Shown here piece after piece: positions 52,032 to 63,898 of a stretch of 64,000 bases of DNA. Position numbers and translations under genes: made by a program. The number at the start of each line of letters is the position of its first letter. The stretch's first letter is position 1. The stretch is from Polymyxa betae (Eukaryota > Endomyxa > Phytomyxea > Plasmodiophorida > Plasmodiophoridae): positions 62,001-126,000 of the forward strand of contig RBZT01000623.1 in the NCBI GenBank assembly GCA_003693705.1. Direction: 5' to 3'. A model generated the notes under the pieces. That model was not told the origin of the DNA, did no database searches, and was given only the letters and a program-made list of their open reading frames with translations.

Positions 52032-53895
52032 CTAGGTGGTCTTGCGCTTTGGCCGAGGCAGCATCGAGCAAAGAGCCATGAACAAAACGCAAAAGATATG
52101 CCCGCACCAGTAGACAGAAGACCAGACGAACAGGGCGTCTGAAAAATACAGTAGCGTGAATGCAGTACCGAAGTAGTTCACCAAGGAAAAAGTCATGATT
52201 CTGGAGAAGATATCGTACATGAATTCGCGAGCTTTAATCGACCTCCCTTCGGCTTTCAAAGTCATCGGCAGGAAATACTTTCGTAAACCTAAAACAATAT
52301 AAATCAGCAAACTCGTGCACGCAAGGATGTTGAAACCACACATTTATCAAATTCATTGATCAAGATGACTGAAGAGAAGAATGCATAGTATGATGGATAG
52401 AATCCATGCCTGAGAAACTATTCAGTTAAGAAGAAAAGGCTAGCGAGCGAAGGTCGCACCAAAACGCACTGGTCATCCTGGTAACCAACATCGCGAAAAC
52501 GCGAGAGCTTGGCAGAACTTTGCTAAAAGATTTCGGAATTTGCAGTCGGAAATAAATGTCTGAGGGAAACCTGAATCAACGTGACAGATGTAGTTGCAAA
52601 CTCCTACAATATTTCAGACAATCGGCAACGGATGGATTCCAATTGTCAGCGAGAACATGGATGTTTTTACAGAATTCAACGGATGCAATACGGCTGTTAT
52701 CATGACGATCCCTGTAGTGATCTCATTAACGCAATAGAACGGTTGCGAAATACAGAGCATACCAAAGAACAAGGGGAGGGTGACCTTCTTTACCAGATTG
52801 AACAACCCCATTGAAGCCATAACCACAAGCTTGGCAAGCAGCATCTCCCAAACACCAACTAAAGAATGCATCGGACTTAAAGAACTCACCATATACCAAA
52901 TCTATCAAACCTGAAGTAATATTTGGATCGATAGATTGGAACGGCAGCCAGAAGATACAATAACCTACAATTACTGAGAAGGCCATTTGCGGAAACAGAA
53001 GCCTGGTTTCTTACCGATACAGAAAGGAAGTCCCCGTAATAAAAGCTTTCGTATTAACGTAGCCTTGCAGCGGGAGAAGCCCGCTGATGAACACAAGGCC
53101 ATACATCAAAACAGCCCTGAATAACGTCTTTAATGTCGCCCTGGTCGAGTTCGGAGCCGAAGAGTATCCAGCCTGAATTTGATGTAAAAAAACATCAAAT
53201 TGATGTGGATTCGAAATACCTCTCTAAACACAGATTGATCGATAAATGCAAGATAGGATTTGATCTCGGTAAAGGGACCAGACATCATGGTAGCATAGAA
53301 GAAGCAGAATGAAGCAAACTCGATCAATGATGGGTATTCAGAGATTGCCCGGATCTTGTAGTGTTCGTGTAATGAATCCTTTTCATGCAATCTCTGAAAG
53401 TGTCGTTGTCAAATCAACTTCTTGATAAATTTAAATGGACGAATCATACCATGCTCTTTTTTAAATATAGACCATCCGAGTAATTCTGAGCAAAAGCAAA
53501 CAGCTTTAGCGCTAAAATCATTAAGGGTGCAGTCACATCAACAGTCCAGAGGCCTAATTTTCACATTAGCAGAAATGTCATAAAGAACATCGAGCTTAAA
53601 TACCGAAAGCATGCCACATATTCCAGATATGACAGCAGGAAAGATATCCCATCGAGATGGAAAACACGACAGCATTGATCTGGCCCAATGGAAGCCAAGG
53701 AATCACAATATATACAATAGCAGCCAGAGCAAACATGTGCAGCGAACCCCAACCAAAGGTAACGATCAAAAAGAAGCCGCCGAATATTATCGAATAAAGA
53801 TGTCGCCCCAGAGTAGACGTCACTTTCCGATGAAGCATCGCAATGACAATGGCGAAAAACTGCATAAAAACGAACAGCAGAATGCTGGATGGCAT
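52032..53895 (-). CDS. MBOAT lysophospholipid acyltransferase (LPCAT3/MBOAT5-like)
   Basis: ER-membrane acyl transferase of the Lands cycle. Exons read from about 53895 (MPSSILLFVFMQFFAIVIAM) with WGSLHMFALAAIVYIVIPW and CCHIWNMW. Next come EYPSLIEFASFCFFYATMMSGP (the MBOAT PSLxEY and GP region), a DNWNPSVADCLKYC block and the catalytic histidine in TSAFW/HGFYPSYYAFF, created by an intron inside the Trp codon (GTGCGA..TCTCAG). The C-terminus ends PKRKTT, a KxKxx ER-retrieval signal, at 52032. Several introns of about 50 nt are needed; some exon ends are approximate, and the start could lie slightly upstream. Confidence 0.85.
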
Positions 53896-53952
53896 GCCGA
53901 TGCTATGTGCTGCCGATAGAAACGGTCGCTGCGCCCATGTTGGCAGATGGCT

Positions 53953-54336
53953 AATCTAGAAGCATAGCGTCAGCAATAGCAGCTGTGTCGGCGAGGCGGG
54001 AACCAGCACCTTGCCATCATCCCAATCGAGACCGGTCAGCGCCTCCGGTTTCTGCTGGTGCAGCAGGTTGCCTGCTATGATGAGTTTCAGAGACGAACTG
54101 ATCTATGATAAGAACGCATTCAGACCTGCACGGGCTGAACCCGCCATCACCATGACAACCTTTGAAGCGAAATCAACAAAAAAATTCCGTCTCTCAACGC
54201 GTATTAGTAAGGACGTCGCTAGAAATGGAAATGAATCCTGGATGGATTCTTTGGGAGATCGTTCACGTTTTCTGCGTTCAAAAGCGAAAGTTAACAAACG
54301 TCTTTTATCTTGTGAAGAAAATAGCTCTGGAATCAA
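53953..54336 (-). CDS. Candidate two-exon protein, possibly propeller-like; 5' end unclear
   Basis: The 3' exon (about 53953-54080) reads IIAGNLLHQQKPEALTGLDW then DDGKVLVPASPTQLLLLTLCF-stop, resembling a WD40-type blade. A 5' exon (about 54125-54336, SFPFLATSLLIRVERRNFFV) joins by an intron GTTCAG..CATAG. Just upstream the sense strand reads TTAGGGTTTAG, a possible acceptor. The opposite strand is also open here (54079-54349, MMSFRDELIYDKNAFRPA), so strand choice is uncertain; I favour the minus strand. Confidence 0.35.
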
Positions 54337-54409
54337 GCCGGAACCCTAAACCCTAACACAATAACCTATCCAGGATCCAGGCAGATTGGAATCCTTAGGA
54401 ATCGGGAGT

Positions 54410-54902
54410 CAAAGAATTTCAAAGAAGTTTCAGTTCATATACAGGATCCACTTACAGGTAGAACAATCCAAAATCCAGATGTCACAGAAGAAGATTTGGA
54501 GTGACAATTTTCAACAATTTGATGAGAACGAAGGAATCAGAAGCAGAAGGCAAATCGATACAACTAAGCTTCAGTTGCAGATCTTCACTTCTAACTTATC
54601 AGCTATTGGAGATCAGATTGCTGTTAGGAATAGCCTGATTGGCTACGTGAACGTTAATCAATGGCCGAACACCTCTTCATCGGTTCAGAATTTCAAGACA
54701 GATGAGGAACTATTTGGCGATCACCTCGTGTCTGGGCGTCACCTATCTATCCTATGTCTCATTCCGTCGGGTCCGGCGCCACCAATCCTTTGAACAGTCG
54801 CTCGGGACGTTCGAGTCTCGTCTTGAGGCGATATCGCAGCGTGTGGATTCGGTCTCAGCCAATCTCGGGATACAGCCCGCATTGCAGGAGATGTTTGATT
54901 GA
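54410..54902 (+). CDS. Candidate small membrane/coiled-coil gene
   Basis: Coding-like exons on the plus strand: about 54438-54500 (IQDPLTGRTIQNPDVTEEDL) spliced with phase 2 (GTGACA..AGCAG) to RQIDTTKLQLQIFTSNLSAI (54543 onward). Next comes a frame starting at ATG 54702 with one hydrophobic helix (NYLAITSCLGVTYLSYVSF) and a helical tail (SRLEAISQRVDSVSANLG), ending at 54902. The last part could be an independent 66-aa single-pass protein. Gene limits are uncertain. Confidence 0.35.
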
Positions 54903-55559
54903 CAATGAGCCCTATATTGGGACCAGGACGAGCAGATCACGTCTCCGCAATGCATGTTGGCTTGGCCGCCTAACTCTAAAAAAACTCTCAGCGATAAACG
55001 CAGCCGATGAAGATTTCTTTAAAGGAATGTGGTTGATCGTAAACCTTGAAAAGATATCCATTGATGTTGCGATAGGAACAAAATCCATTTTCTTTTTTAT
55101 TGAATGCCTGCGTAGCTCAAAGGCAATTACAGCAATGTCCTTAAAGCAAAAGGAAAGCTGCCACTATAGAAAAATGGTTTGGCACATCGCTTTGTTTGAA
55201 ATCGTTATGCTGAGGGTTGGTCTCAAACGTCTACCTGCTTCGTACCAGTAGCAATCAGTCTTCGTTCGCTTCCGGATCGGATCTCTTCAGACCCGACGTC
55301 GTGTTCCGTCTTGGCTCTCCATCGCTAATCGACTTATCGCAGGCGGATAGCGTCATAGGTTAATGACCATGGCGCTACAAGATGGGAAGTTCTGCAATGC
55401 AAATGGGGTCATGGGGTCCAATAGGGGCCCATACCTTACACAGCAGCCTCCCGATTTACGTCCAAGCATTTGTTGCAAGTCTAGCAATGGACTGAAATGA
55501 GACCTAAACCTGATGAATTGAGATTTCCCTTTAACCAAGAGAAATAAATTCGACAGAGA
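54903..55559. other. Region without a supported gene
   Basis: Short open frames on both strands show no motifs. A G-rich word ATGGGGTCATGGGGTCC sits at about 55403-55419. A small spliced gene cannot be ruled out. Confidence 0.3.
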
Positions 55560-55715
55560 ATGGAGAATGGCTTCATTGAGCGTCAAGCCTATGTTAAGGT
55601 CTTTGCGATCGTTAGTTTCGTCATGAGACGGAATTTCTGCGAGATTCGGCTCGACGGAGTTGGCGCTGTCCAGGTTAGATTTTTCAGGCACGTATACAGT
55701 AAATATCCAGCAACA

Positions 55716-57631
55716 ATGGATCGTCATGTTCAGCGTCGGCGTTACTACAAGAATAAGAAACCCCAACAGAACAAGCTGACACCTGTTGATGTCCAGCAGC
55801 CGATTGTTGAACGGCGACGATCCAGATCGGACAATGACGCTCCGATGGATACCGACGAACCCGACCTGAAACGCCCAGCAACATCGTCCTCGAAAACGCA
55901 TCTGACCGATTCTGAATTCGACAGCCTTCCCATCTCATCGGCTAGCAAACATGCTTTGAAAGACATGGGCTTCAAGTTCATGACGGAAGTTCAGCAGCAA
56001 ACTCTTCCTGTTATCTTAAAAGGAAACGACGTCCTCGCTAGAGCTAAAACTGGCACAGGTATGCTGCCCATTCTAGTAGCTGTACCAATCTAAACGATTC
56101 TTTCAGGAAAGACGGTTGGATTCTTATTACCAGCCATAGAACTGATCGCGAAAAACCCGCTTGATACCAGCCGAATTCAGGTCTTAATTCTAAGCCCAAC
56201 ACGCGAGCTAGCTGTAAACCCTACAAACCTAATCTGCCCTGATCATCTCATTCGTCTCTAGTCACAAATCGCTCAGGAAGCGCGATCCTTATGCCGCCCG
56301 CACGGCTTCAAAGTCGAATGCGTCGTCGGTGGCTCCAATATGAATGCCGAACTGCAAAGGTCGTACTGATCGCATCGCTCTTCCTTCTTGTACTGACAGA
56401 TTGAAAGATTGAGGGCGCTGGGTGGCATTCAGATCTTGGTGGCAACTCCAGGACGCGTAAGAACTTGTTAGAAGTTAGTTGATGGTATTGGCTGACGTTA
56501 CGATGAAGCTGTTAGATCATTTGAAGAACAGCGCTGGCATGACTGTTCAGATTAGCGGCATCCAGACGCTGATCTTCGACGAGGCCGACCAGCTGCTAGA
56601 ATGCGGCTTCCAGCCCGATATCATCCGGATCCTGGGGTATCTGCCGCCAAGCGACTTCCGCCAGACCCTCATGTTTTCGGCGACCACGCCCGAATCTATT
56701 CGCCAGGTCGCGCAACTAGCTATGAGGAAGGAGTTCGTCTTCGTGGATACTGTTGGCACCGAGGAAGCTCACACGAACGACGATGTCGAGCAGTTTGTGG
56801 CAGTTGGTCAGCTAAGTCAGCATCTTGCTGTCCTGGAGACAATTTTAAATCAGCATATCGACGAATGTATTGATTTCAAAACCATCGTTTTCTTCCCGAC
56901 AGCTCGCATGGTATCCTACACCGCGCAGCTCTTCATCAAGGCCGGTTTCCCGGTTTTAGAAATGCATTCGAGGAAGTCGCAGGCGCAACGTACGAAGATT
57001 TCGCAGTGCTTTCGAGAAGAATCGAAGATCATTATGTTCACATCGGATGTCAGTGCTCGTGGTGTCGATTATCCCGACGTCACACTGATCATTCAGGTAA
57101 TTTGAGGTCCTCTGGGCGCTCTGTGGAATTCCAAACAATTGTCACAGGTTGGGCTGACGACCCGGGAACAGTATATTCATCGAGTTGGGCGAACCGCTCG
57201 AGCTGGTCGAAAAGGGAAGGCGATTCTACTGCTATCGTCGTTCGAGCAGGCGTTGCTTCCGCAGCTAAAAGATCTGCCAGTTCGGAATATTACTCAGAGC
57301 TCGCTGATTACGAGGGCGGTTCCTTCTCAGAAACTGAAGAAGGCGCTGGAAGCCGTTGCCAGTAACAGGGAGTTAACTAAAGCTGGGGAACAGTCTTATC
57401 TATCATTTCTTGGGTATTATAATACCAATTTGAAATGGCTAAAAATGTCCAAAGCCCAACTGGTCAAAACCGCGAATGAATATGTTGGTTTTATTGGCTT
57501 AAAAGGAATTCCCGTTCTGGATAAGGTTCGTTCGAAGATTTGTCTCAACCGACTACTTCTGACTTGTCTCAATTTAGAAAACCGTCGGTAAGATGGGGTT
57601 AACTGGCGTCCCTGGTCTTCTTATCAAATAA
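55716..57631 (+). CDS. DEAD-box RNA helicase, MSS116-like
   Basis: ATP-dependent RNA helicase. Motifs across several exons: Q-motif region FDSLPISSASKHALKDMGFK, motif I AKTGTG/KTVGFLLP (split by an intron), Ia SPTRELA, Ib TPGR, II IFDEADQLLE, III FSATTPESIR, V SDVSARGVDYP and VI YIHRVGRTARAGRKG. Introns are about 50-60 nt; one (about 56215) begins GTAAACCCTAC, a telomere-like word at a donor. The C-terminus ends GKMGLTGVPGLLIK. The basic N-terminus and DEADQLLxxGF spacing resemble MSS116/DEAD mitochondrial helicases. An in-frame ATG at 55560 would add 52 residues. Confidence 0.88.
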
Positions 57632-58128
57632 ATGTATTATGTTTTATTGCATGCAACTGTGGTGATTAGCCTCAGAGCATTGATCAATGGCCTCCCGCTG
57701 AGCTATTTCTGACCCAATCCAGGTTCTTGCTACTCCCACAGACTGTAAAAAGTCCTACAAACGTATCGTCGTTCACATCGTCAGCTGCATGGAAGTGGTT
57801 ACTAGGGCCACTGGAATGGGTCGTAGCATCACTCAATAAGAATGTGGGACGACATGAACCCAGTAAGCTCATGATGTGGGACGACATGGACCCAGTAAGC
57901 TTATGATGTGGGACGACATGCATCCAGTAACCTCATGATGTGGGACGACATGGACCCAGTAAGCTTATGATATGGGACGACATGCATCCAGTAACCTCAT
58001 GATGTGGGACGACATGAACCCAGACTCATGATGTGGGGCGACAACAGAGTCTTAGACGTGGTTCGGGGTCCCGCATTTGGCCTCTCATCTCTCGTCTCCT
58101 TTCCTCTATCAGACTACCTGTCTGTTCA
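57632..58128. repeat. Intergenic minisatellite
   Basis: From about 57838 to 58045 a 32-bp unit (GATGTGGGACGACATG followed by GACCCAGTAAGCTTAT) repeats about six times, alternating GACCCAGTAAGC and CATCCAGTAACC versions. It ends about 85 bp before the SMARCAL1-like start. The part 57632-57837 shows nothing else. Confidence 0.9.
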
Positions 58129-60316
58129 ATGTTCCATTCTTATTTTGACGATGACGACGACGACGGATTCTGGAACCATCCCGATCTGCTCCGGTCGCTG
58201 GAAAAGCCACGCGAGGTACTCGTTTGCCGGAACCATCTGCTGCCCTGCGTTTTTATTGATGGATGCTGGGTCTGTGCTGTACTGCCAATACGATTACGAT
58301 GTCGGGATCCGCGACCGATGCCCAAACGCAACGATAGATCTCGGTTGCTTATTACTGTTGAAATCGTGTCACCGACGACTTTCTCCCTGCAATCATATCC
58401 TCTCTACAAAAAGCTTGGTGATGCTTTAAGGTCTCGAGGATATCCTCTTTATGGCCATAACGTTGATGTTTTCGAAATTCCTATTGAGCATTATGGCGAT
58501 ATTGTTCATACATTTCTACCAACAGTTACTGAAGGAATGACTCTTCAGCTTGATCCGATTCCGAAGAACGTTCTGTCGCTATTATTGAAAAAAGCACAAG
58601 ATCTGAACATATCGGCGAACTTTGTCGATCCTGGACTTGTTATTCCTGAGATTTGGCCAAAACTGTTGCCGTTTCAACGCGAAAGCGTTCAATCTGCAAT
58701 CGGTCGCGATGGCAAAGTACTTCTCGCAGATGATATGGGTTTAGGTAAACTAAGCATTTTGCTTGACCAGAAGCATTAATCATTGATAGTACAGGAAAAA
58801 CTGTTCAGTGTATCGCGCTTTTGAAATACTATCAGCGTGATTGGCCAGTTATGATCGCTTGTCCAGCGTCGCTATGCTCTCATTGGTCGAAAACCTTCAA
58901 GTATGTAGGTCTTGATATTGCAGTTACTCGGTGAGATGAACTATTGTTTAGGGATTGGTTGAGTCGGGATGATCTTAAAAATGTCGAAATTAAGCATTTG
59001 GTATCCAAAGCCGAATTATTGAGCACATGTCGACTTCCTGATATCGCCATTATCTCGTACTCGCTAAGTTCCACATGCGTCGATATTATAACATCACGGT
59101 AAATCACCATCTGGGTGTTAATTTCAACATGCCCACTTTACAATACAGGTGGGATAACCGATGGGTTCCAGGGATAGTCGTCTGCGTCAGTTGTGTTCTT
59201 GCATGGAACATCAGATTGTCTAATGTAGACATCAGGATGAAAGCCACTATCTGAAAGAATCCGGCTCCCAGAGAACCAACGCTTTACGGTCGTGCATCTC
59301 TAAAGCGAAGCGTACCATATTTATTTCAGGGACACCAGCTCTCAATCGACCGTCAGAACTATACTCGACAGTATGCTTTTACTAATTGATCCGTTATTTT
59401 CATTCTGATATCAAGGGCAGATAAATCTTCTACGGCCTGGGTTATTGGGTTCCAGAGTCGATTTCGCAAAGAGATATTGTCAGGGGTATTTTGACCCGAA
59501 GACGAAAGCGTTAAGGGATCGAGGCTGCAGCAATTCAACAGAGCTGCACCTTGTTCTTTCGAACTCGATTATGATCCGACATCTAAAAAAAGATGTTATC
59601 AACCAAATTGCCCCCAAGACCCGTCATATTGTCTCTTTAACATCACCAGAAGTTATCATTCACCCGCAGTCAAACTTGATCGAATCTACAATTTTGTCAG
59701 GCAGCACTCCTTCTCAGGAATCTTTAGCTCTGTATCAGCAATCTTCTACGCTGAAAATTATACCTGCATGCAGACTTGTTTCTAGAGTATTAGACCAACA
59801 ATCAGGCCCTATTATTGTGTTTGCACATCATACTGCCATGATGGACGGCATACAAGATCTGCTTGACAGGATACGCTGCTCCTTCGTTCGTGTGGACGGC
59901 TCCACCTCAGCTTCCGCTCGAGCGAAAGCGTTCGATGCGTTCTCTGAAGGACATGTTCGAGTGGCTTTACTATCCATTGGAGCATGCTCTGCTGGCCTCA
60001 ATTTTGCATCTGTCTGCAGTACTGTTGTCTTTGCTGAACTGGCATGGGCTCCAGCTATTCACCTCCAGGTAAGGCTTCTATTCTTAGTCTTACAATAGTG
60101 ATACCTCTCTAGGCTGAAGACAGAATACATCGGATAGGGCAGAAAGCAGCTCAATGCAATTACTTCTATTTAATAGTGAAAGGGACCAGTGACGATATTA
60201 TGTGGCCTGCGCTTCGAAAAAAGCTTTATGTTCTATCTGGAACCCTAGATGGCGCTGAGGAGCATACATTCTCAATTTCTTCTTCCACTTCTTTAGATAA
60301 TTTCTTGGAAAGTTGA
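58129..60316 (+). CDS. SNF2-family annealing helicase, SMARCAL1-like
   Basis: Replication-fork remodelling ATPase. Start ATG 58129 with an acidic head (FDDDDDDGFW). Residues about 90-170 resemble the pre-helicase HARP region. Motifs: KLLPFQRESVQSAI, Walker A LADDMGLGKT (split by an intron after G), MIACPASLCSHW, VVC/DESHYLKESG (DExH box formed by a splice), RTIFISGTPALNRPSELY, DFAKRYC, IMIRHLKKDVI, IVFAHHTAMMDGI, VRVDGSTSASAR, CSAGLNFASV and AEDRIHRIGQKAAQCNYFYL. Six or more introns of about 45-60 nt. The DESHxLK and GTPALxRPxEL blocks favour SMARCAL1 over other SNF2 groups. Confidence 0.9.
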
Positions 60317-60345
60317 CGTTACAAGAACAATTGGTTATTTATTTA

Positions 60346-62260
60346 TCAATCTACAACTGAGCATAAATTATGTATGTACTGTGAGAATTGAAGTAGATCT
60401 AGATGATTAGGTTCATATATACTACCGGGAATGTTAAGAATATGAAGATCGCCTTGAGAATCTCCAACTGCTAGATGTTTACCATGAGCGGCCCAGGAGA
60501 TCTTCACACATGGATTAGTACTGACTCGATATTTGATCAAGGCAGCATGTGGATTGACACCTGGTTTCCATATCTCCACCATACCATTCCCATCACATAA
60601 TGCGAAATGGCAAGGATTCGTTGGGCACCATTGTACATCGAGCACAACATCGTCTTTCACAATGTTAATGAGCGGTGTGTCCTGACTTGTCGACCACAAT
60701 CGACACGTGAAATCGAACGAAGACGTCAAGTACAGGTTCGCGAGCTGTTTCGGGACCTCAGTATTGCCGGAAAATGTAATGGTGGTAATGGGACCCGAAT
60801 GCGCCTGGAATGAGACAAGATCGCTAGCCTTGGGCATCTCCGACGTCTGAATCCTCAACCGATACAGCATGCCATTCTCTCCGCCCAAATAGACTGTTCC
60901 TGGATCACGACACGAGAACCCAACGCAGACGGGTGTCACATCGACATCCTTGGTCATGGTCGGCTCTTTGAGAATCTTATCGCTCCATGTACAGAGACGT
61001 CCATCATCCGACACCGTGATCAACGAATGCATTGGCGTCACAAAGAACCCATAGATGGGCGTCACATGACCCGAACACAATCGCGTCGCGCTAACCGGTT
61101 CGCGACCGGCGCGTTGATCCCAGATCAGGACCTGGCCCGAGGCCGTCGTCCCGATCACCAGGGTCGGGTACGACGGGTGAAACTTCACGCAGAGCACCTC
61201 GGAGCTGGAATCGAACTGAAACTCGGGACGCGTCGCTAGGTAGATGGACCAGATGGCGACGTGACCTTTCAGGGCGGTCGTGCTGGCCGCTTCGGATTCG
61301 GGCAGACCATAGGCTGCGACGATCAGCTCCGGGAACTATCGGAACGGTGATTTAGCAACGAGTTCGAGGGATGGAAAACGCAGCGAATCGACCTTATTAG
61401 ACCAATCGAGCCAGTTTAGTTGACGTTCACAGCTGGCGGTGAACACGTTCTCGCTGGTGATGATGCCATCGCCTTTCGACCTGAAGCCAGAACAGTAAGA
61501 AAAATGAAATCGCAGAAGAACGGGTCGCGATGGATACCGCTCCAGGTCGATCAAATCGCGCGTATAATCGACCGTGATATCGATTGGGATGGACAGAGCC
61601 CTCTCCATATAACGTGACGCACGGGATACGAACTGGGCCAGTCCGACCAGATCCCCAACATTGTCCAGTTCAATAAATTTGTCGACCGGAGCAGCTGCTA
61701 CCGCGCCACCATCATCATCATCGACTTCCTGGGGGCGCTCATCGCCTTCCGATCCGACGACGTCCTCCTCGCGGCGTTCTTCGCCGCTATCGACGACATC
61801 GGTCTGAATCAGTTTGTCGTACTTGACCACGACGTCGTTGCGTGAGGGAACGGCCTGGTCGAAGTCGCCCAGACCTTCGGTCTGGACCGCCGACGTCGTC
61901 ACCGTCTGGGACGGCGTCCGGGCCGGCTCCTTGAAGGTCGCCTCCTGAACATCATCGAACCCGAACCCTGCCAGCATCTTGTCCACCTCCGAGATCAAAT
62001 GCGCCGCTTCCGCCTCGACGCCGCCGCCCGCCAACGACCCATTGAAGATCGTCTAACATGAATCAGATCAGGACCGGGACCGGGACCACTACAACGCGTA
62101 CCGGTGGCGACAGGTGACGACGCTGCTGCCGCTGCTGGCGCTGGCGGCGCAGGTCGGCGAGGCGGGCCCGCTTTCTCTCGATCTCCTCATTGCGAATCTG
62201 GCGCAGAACCCGCCGCTGGTCTTCCGGATCGCCGCCAGCAGCAGAGCTTGGCGTGGTCAT
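60346..62260 (-). CDS. Cytoplasmic dynein intermediate chain
   Basis: Scaffold subunit of dynein-1 that binds light chains and dynactin. Exons 62102-62260, 61393-62052 and 60346-61335. The N-terminus (ATG 62260) has the charged helix RNEEIERKRARLADLRRQRQ equivalent to the p150Glued-binding helix. An acidic linker is followed by ASRYMERALSIP, as in the family block RxxERAL. WD40 blades: VLCVKFHPSYPTLVIG, VLIWDQRAG, ITVSDDGRLCTWS, SSFDFTCRLWST, VVLDVQWCPTNP and GKHLAVGDSQGDLHILN. Matches DYNC1I rather than axonemal IC1/IC2. Confidence 0.88.
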
Positions 62261-62541
62261 GCCGCCCTCCGGGGGCCAGTACAAACCTTCTCCTCACGGT
62301 CCCCTACAGCACTATTAATTGTTTCGGTTTTTTTCGCACAATTAATAATTTATTGACATGGTCATGCTGCTGCTGATTTCGATTGCTTGGCGGTGTGATG
62401 GGATGAGATGGGGTCCTGGGGTGAGATGGGGTCTTTGGTCGATGGGAGTTAATGGGGTCATGGGGTAATTGATTATGGGGTCATGGGTTCAACCCTCTAT
62501 AAGAAATGCGCTTTATTGAGTTTATTCAGTTCCCTAATTCG
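62261..62541. promoter_or_regulatory. Divergent promoter with G-rich repeats
   Basis: Between the dynein intermediate chain start and the next plus-strand gene. 62400-62485 contains repeated GATGGGGTC, CTGGGG and CATGGGGTAA words. Similar GGGGTC-rich words recur near 45650, 49352 and 55403. Confidence 0.4.
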
Positions 62542-63838
62542 ATGTCGACGGACCATGACGATTGGGCGGAGCCGGTCGAATACGTTGGCAGGCGCGGATC
62601 TGGCGGTCTCGGCTCAGCCCTTGCCCAGACCTCGGCTCTAGCTCTGGATGTGGCTCCGATCCAATTCCAGCCGCGCCGGGCTCCGGTGCCGCCTCGAACG
62701 ACGTCGCTGTCGTTGCTGGACGACCATATTGAACGGCTGCATCGCATGACGCAACCGAACGTGGCAACTCCTGCGATAACGACGACGCCCGTACCTGACG
62801 AGCCCGATTTCTCCGAGTTCGAACAGATCCAGAGCTCCGCTCCGGCATCATTGACACCGCGTCGCGTCCGAATGGCCAAGCTCGAGAAAGACGTGAAGAT
62901 AATTAAACGACCAAAACTTGGCAATGATTCAATAGTGAAGCCCCGGACGCCTAAGGTGCCGTTATCGCAGATGATCGCTGCTGATATTCATGCGGTTGGC
63001 GGCAGCCCGCTTCCGAAGTCGCAAATCAAATCGGCGCCGCTGTCTGTCGCCATTGATCCGATCAAACCGATAGTGCATTCACCAACGTTGATCGCCTCCC
63101 AACATGACGGATTCGATCGTATCGAGCCATCGCAATCCGCTTTCGATTCGCCAACGGTAAAGGCAAGCTGCGGTCTGGGGAAGCGCCCTTCGTGGCTAAA
63201 CGATTTCGATGATGAATTGAGTTTACCATCACCGCGACCGACAGCGAGACGTCGCTCTGAGGCCGACTCTCTCTGCGATTCAGGACATCGTCCGAAACGT
63301 TCAGCAGTTGGCGAGCTTCGGTAATGACCTTTTGCTTAATGTTGCCATTCTTTGTTTGATGTTGTTATATTGCAAATTCATTGTTTAATTGGCAACATTC
63401 TCTATTCATCGATTCAAGATTTCGCTTGTTACTGATTTCTGATACAGTTCGAGATTGAAACTGATCGAATGTCGTCTTGTATCATCACGAACTATCTTTC
63501 ATAACAACGTCGCAAGTTCCTATTCGGGTTTAGATATGACTACAATCTATCTCATTCTCAGTGACATCTTCTATACCCGATTCGATCTTCATCTCTGTTA
63601 TTGCCGTTCACGGACGCAAGATGGCGCTTCCGATGAGTTGCAGGTTCTCATCTCGGACGACGAATGGCATGCGAGCGCCCTTCATACTGGCTCCCTGATA
63701 CGAATCTCGTCTCGAAACTTAAAAATGATTTGGCATCCACCCAACGATCTGCCCGTGATTGCTGCGACTTCCATTTCGGTCGAGACGCAGATTTCAGACG
63801 AGCTGCGGCAATGGATCGAAAGTCATTTGACAGGGTAG
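62542..63838 (+). CDS. Unknown protein, disordered N-terminus with compact C-terminal domain
   Basis: Start ATG 62542 (MSTDHDDWAEPVEYVGRRG); an in-frame ATG at 62506 is an alternative. Exon 1 (to 63322) is rich in P, S, R and D with PSWLNDFDDELSLPSP. A donor GTAATG at 63323 joins an acceptor at about 63449 with matching phase. Exon 2 opens LKLIECRLVSSRTIFHNN and reads ELQVLISDDEWHAS, HTGSLIRISSRNLKMIWHPP, strand patterns of an OB-fold. A DNA- or RNA-binding role would fit but is inference. It might contain a further small intron near 63530. Confidence 0.5.
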
Positions 63839-63898
63839 CGTCATGTTTTTTCGTACTGGCCCAGCACGAACAGCTCGGTGTATAATAACATGATTAAT

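Noticed and set aside
55353-55901. 182-aa minus-strand ORF over the DEAD-box N-terminus
   Set aside because: No motif, and the plus strand carries the helicase Q-motif in the same bases.
57838-58045. Possible CRISPR array
   Set aside because: Contiguous 32-bp tandem units without unique spacers in eukaryotic DNA; a minisatellite.
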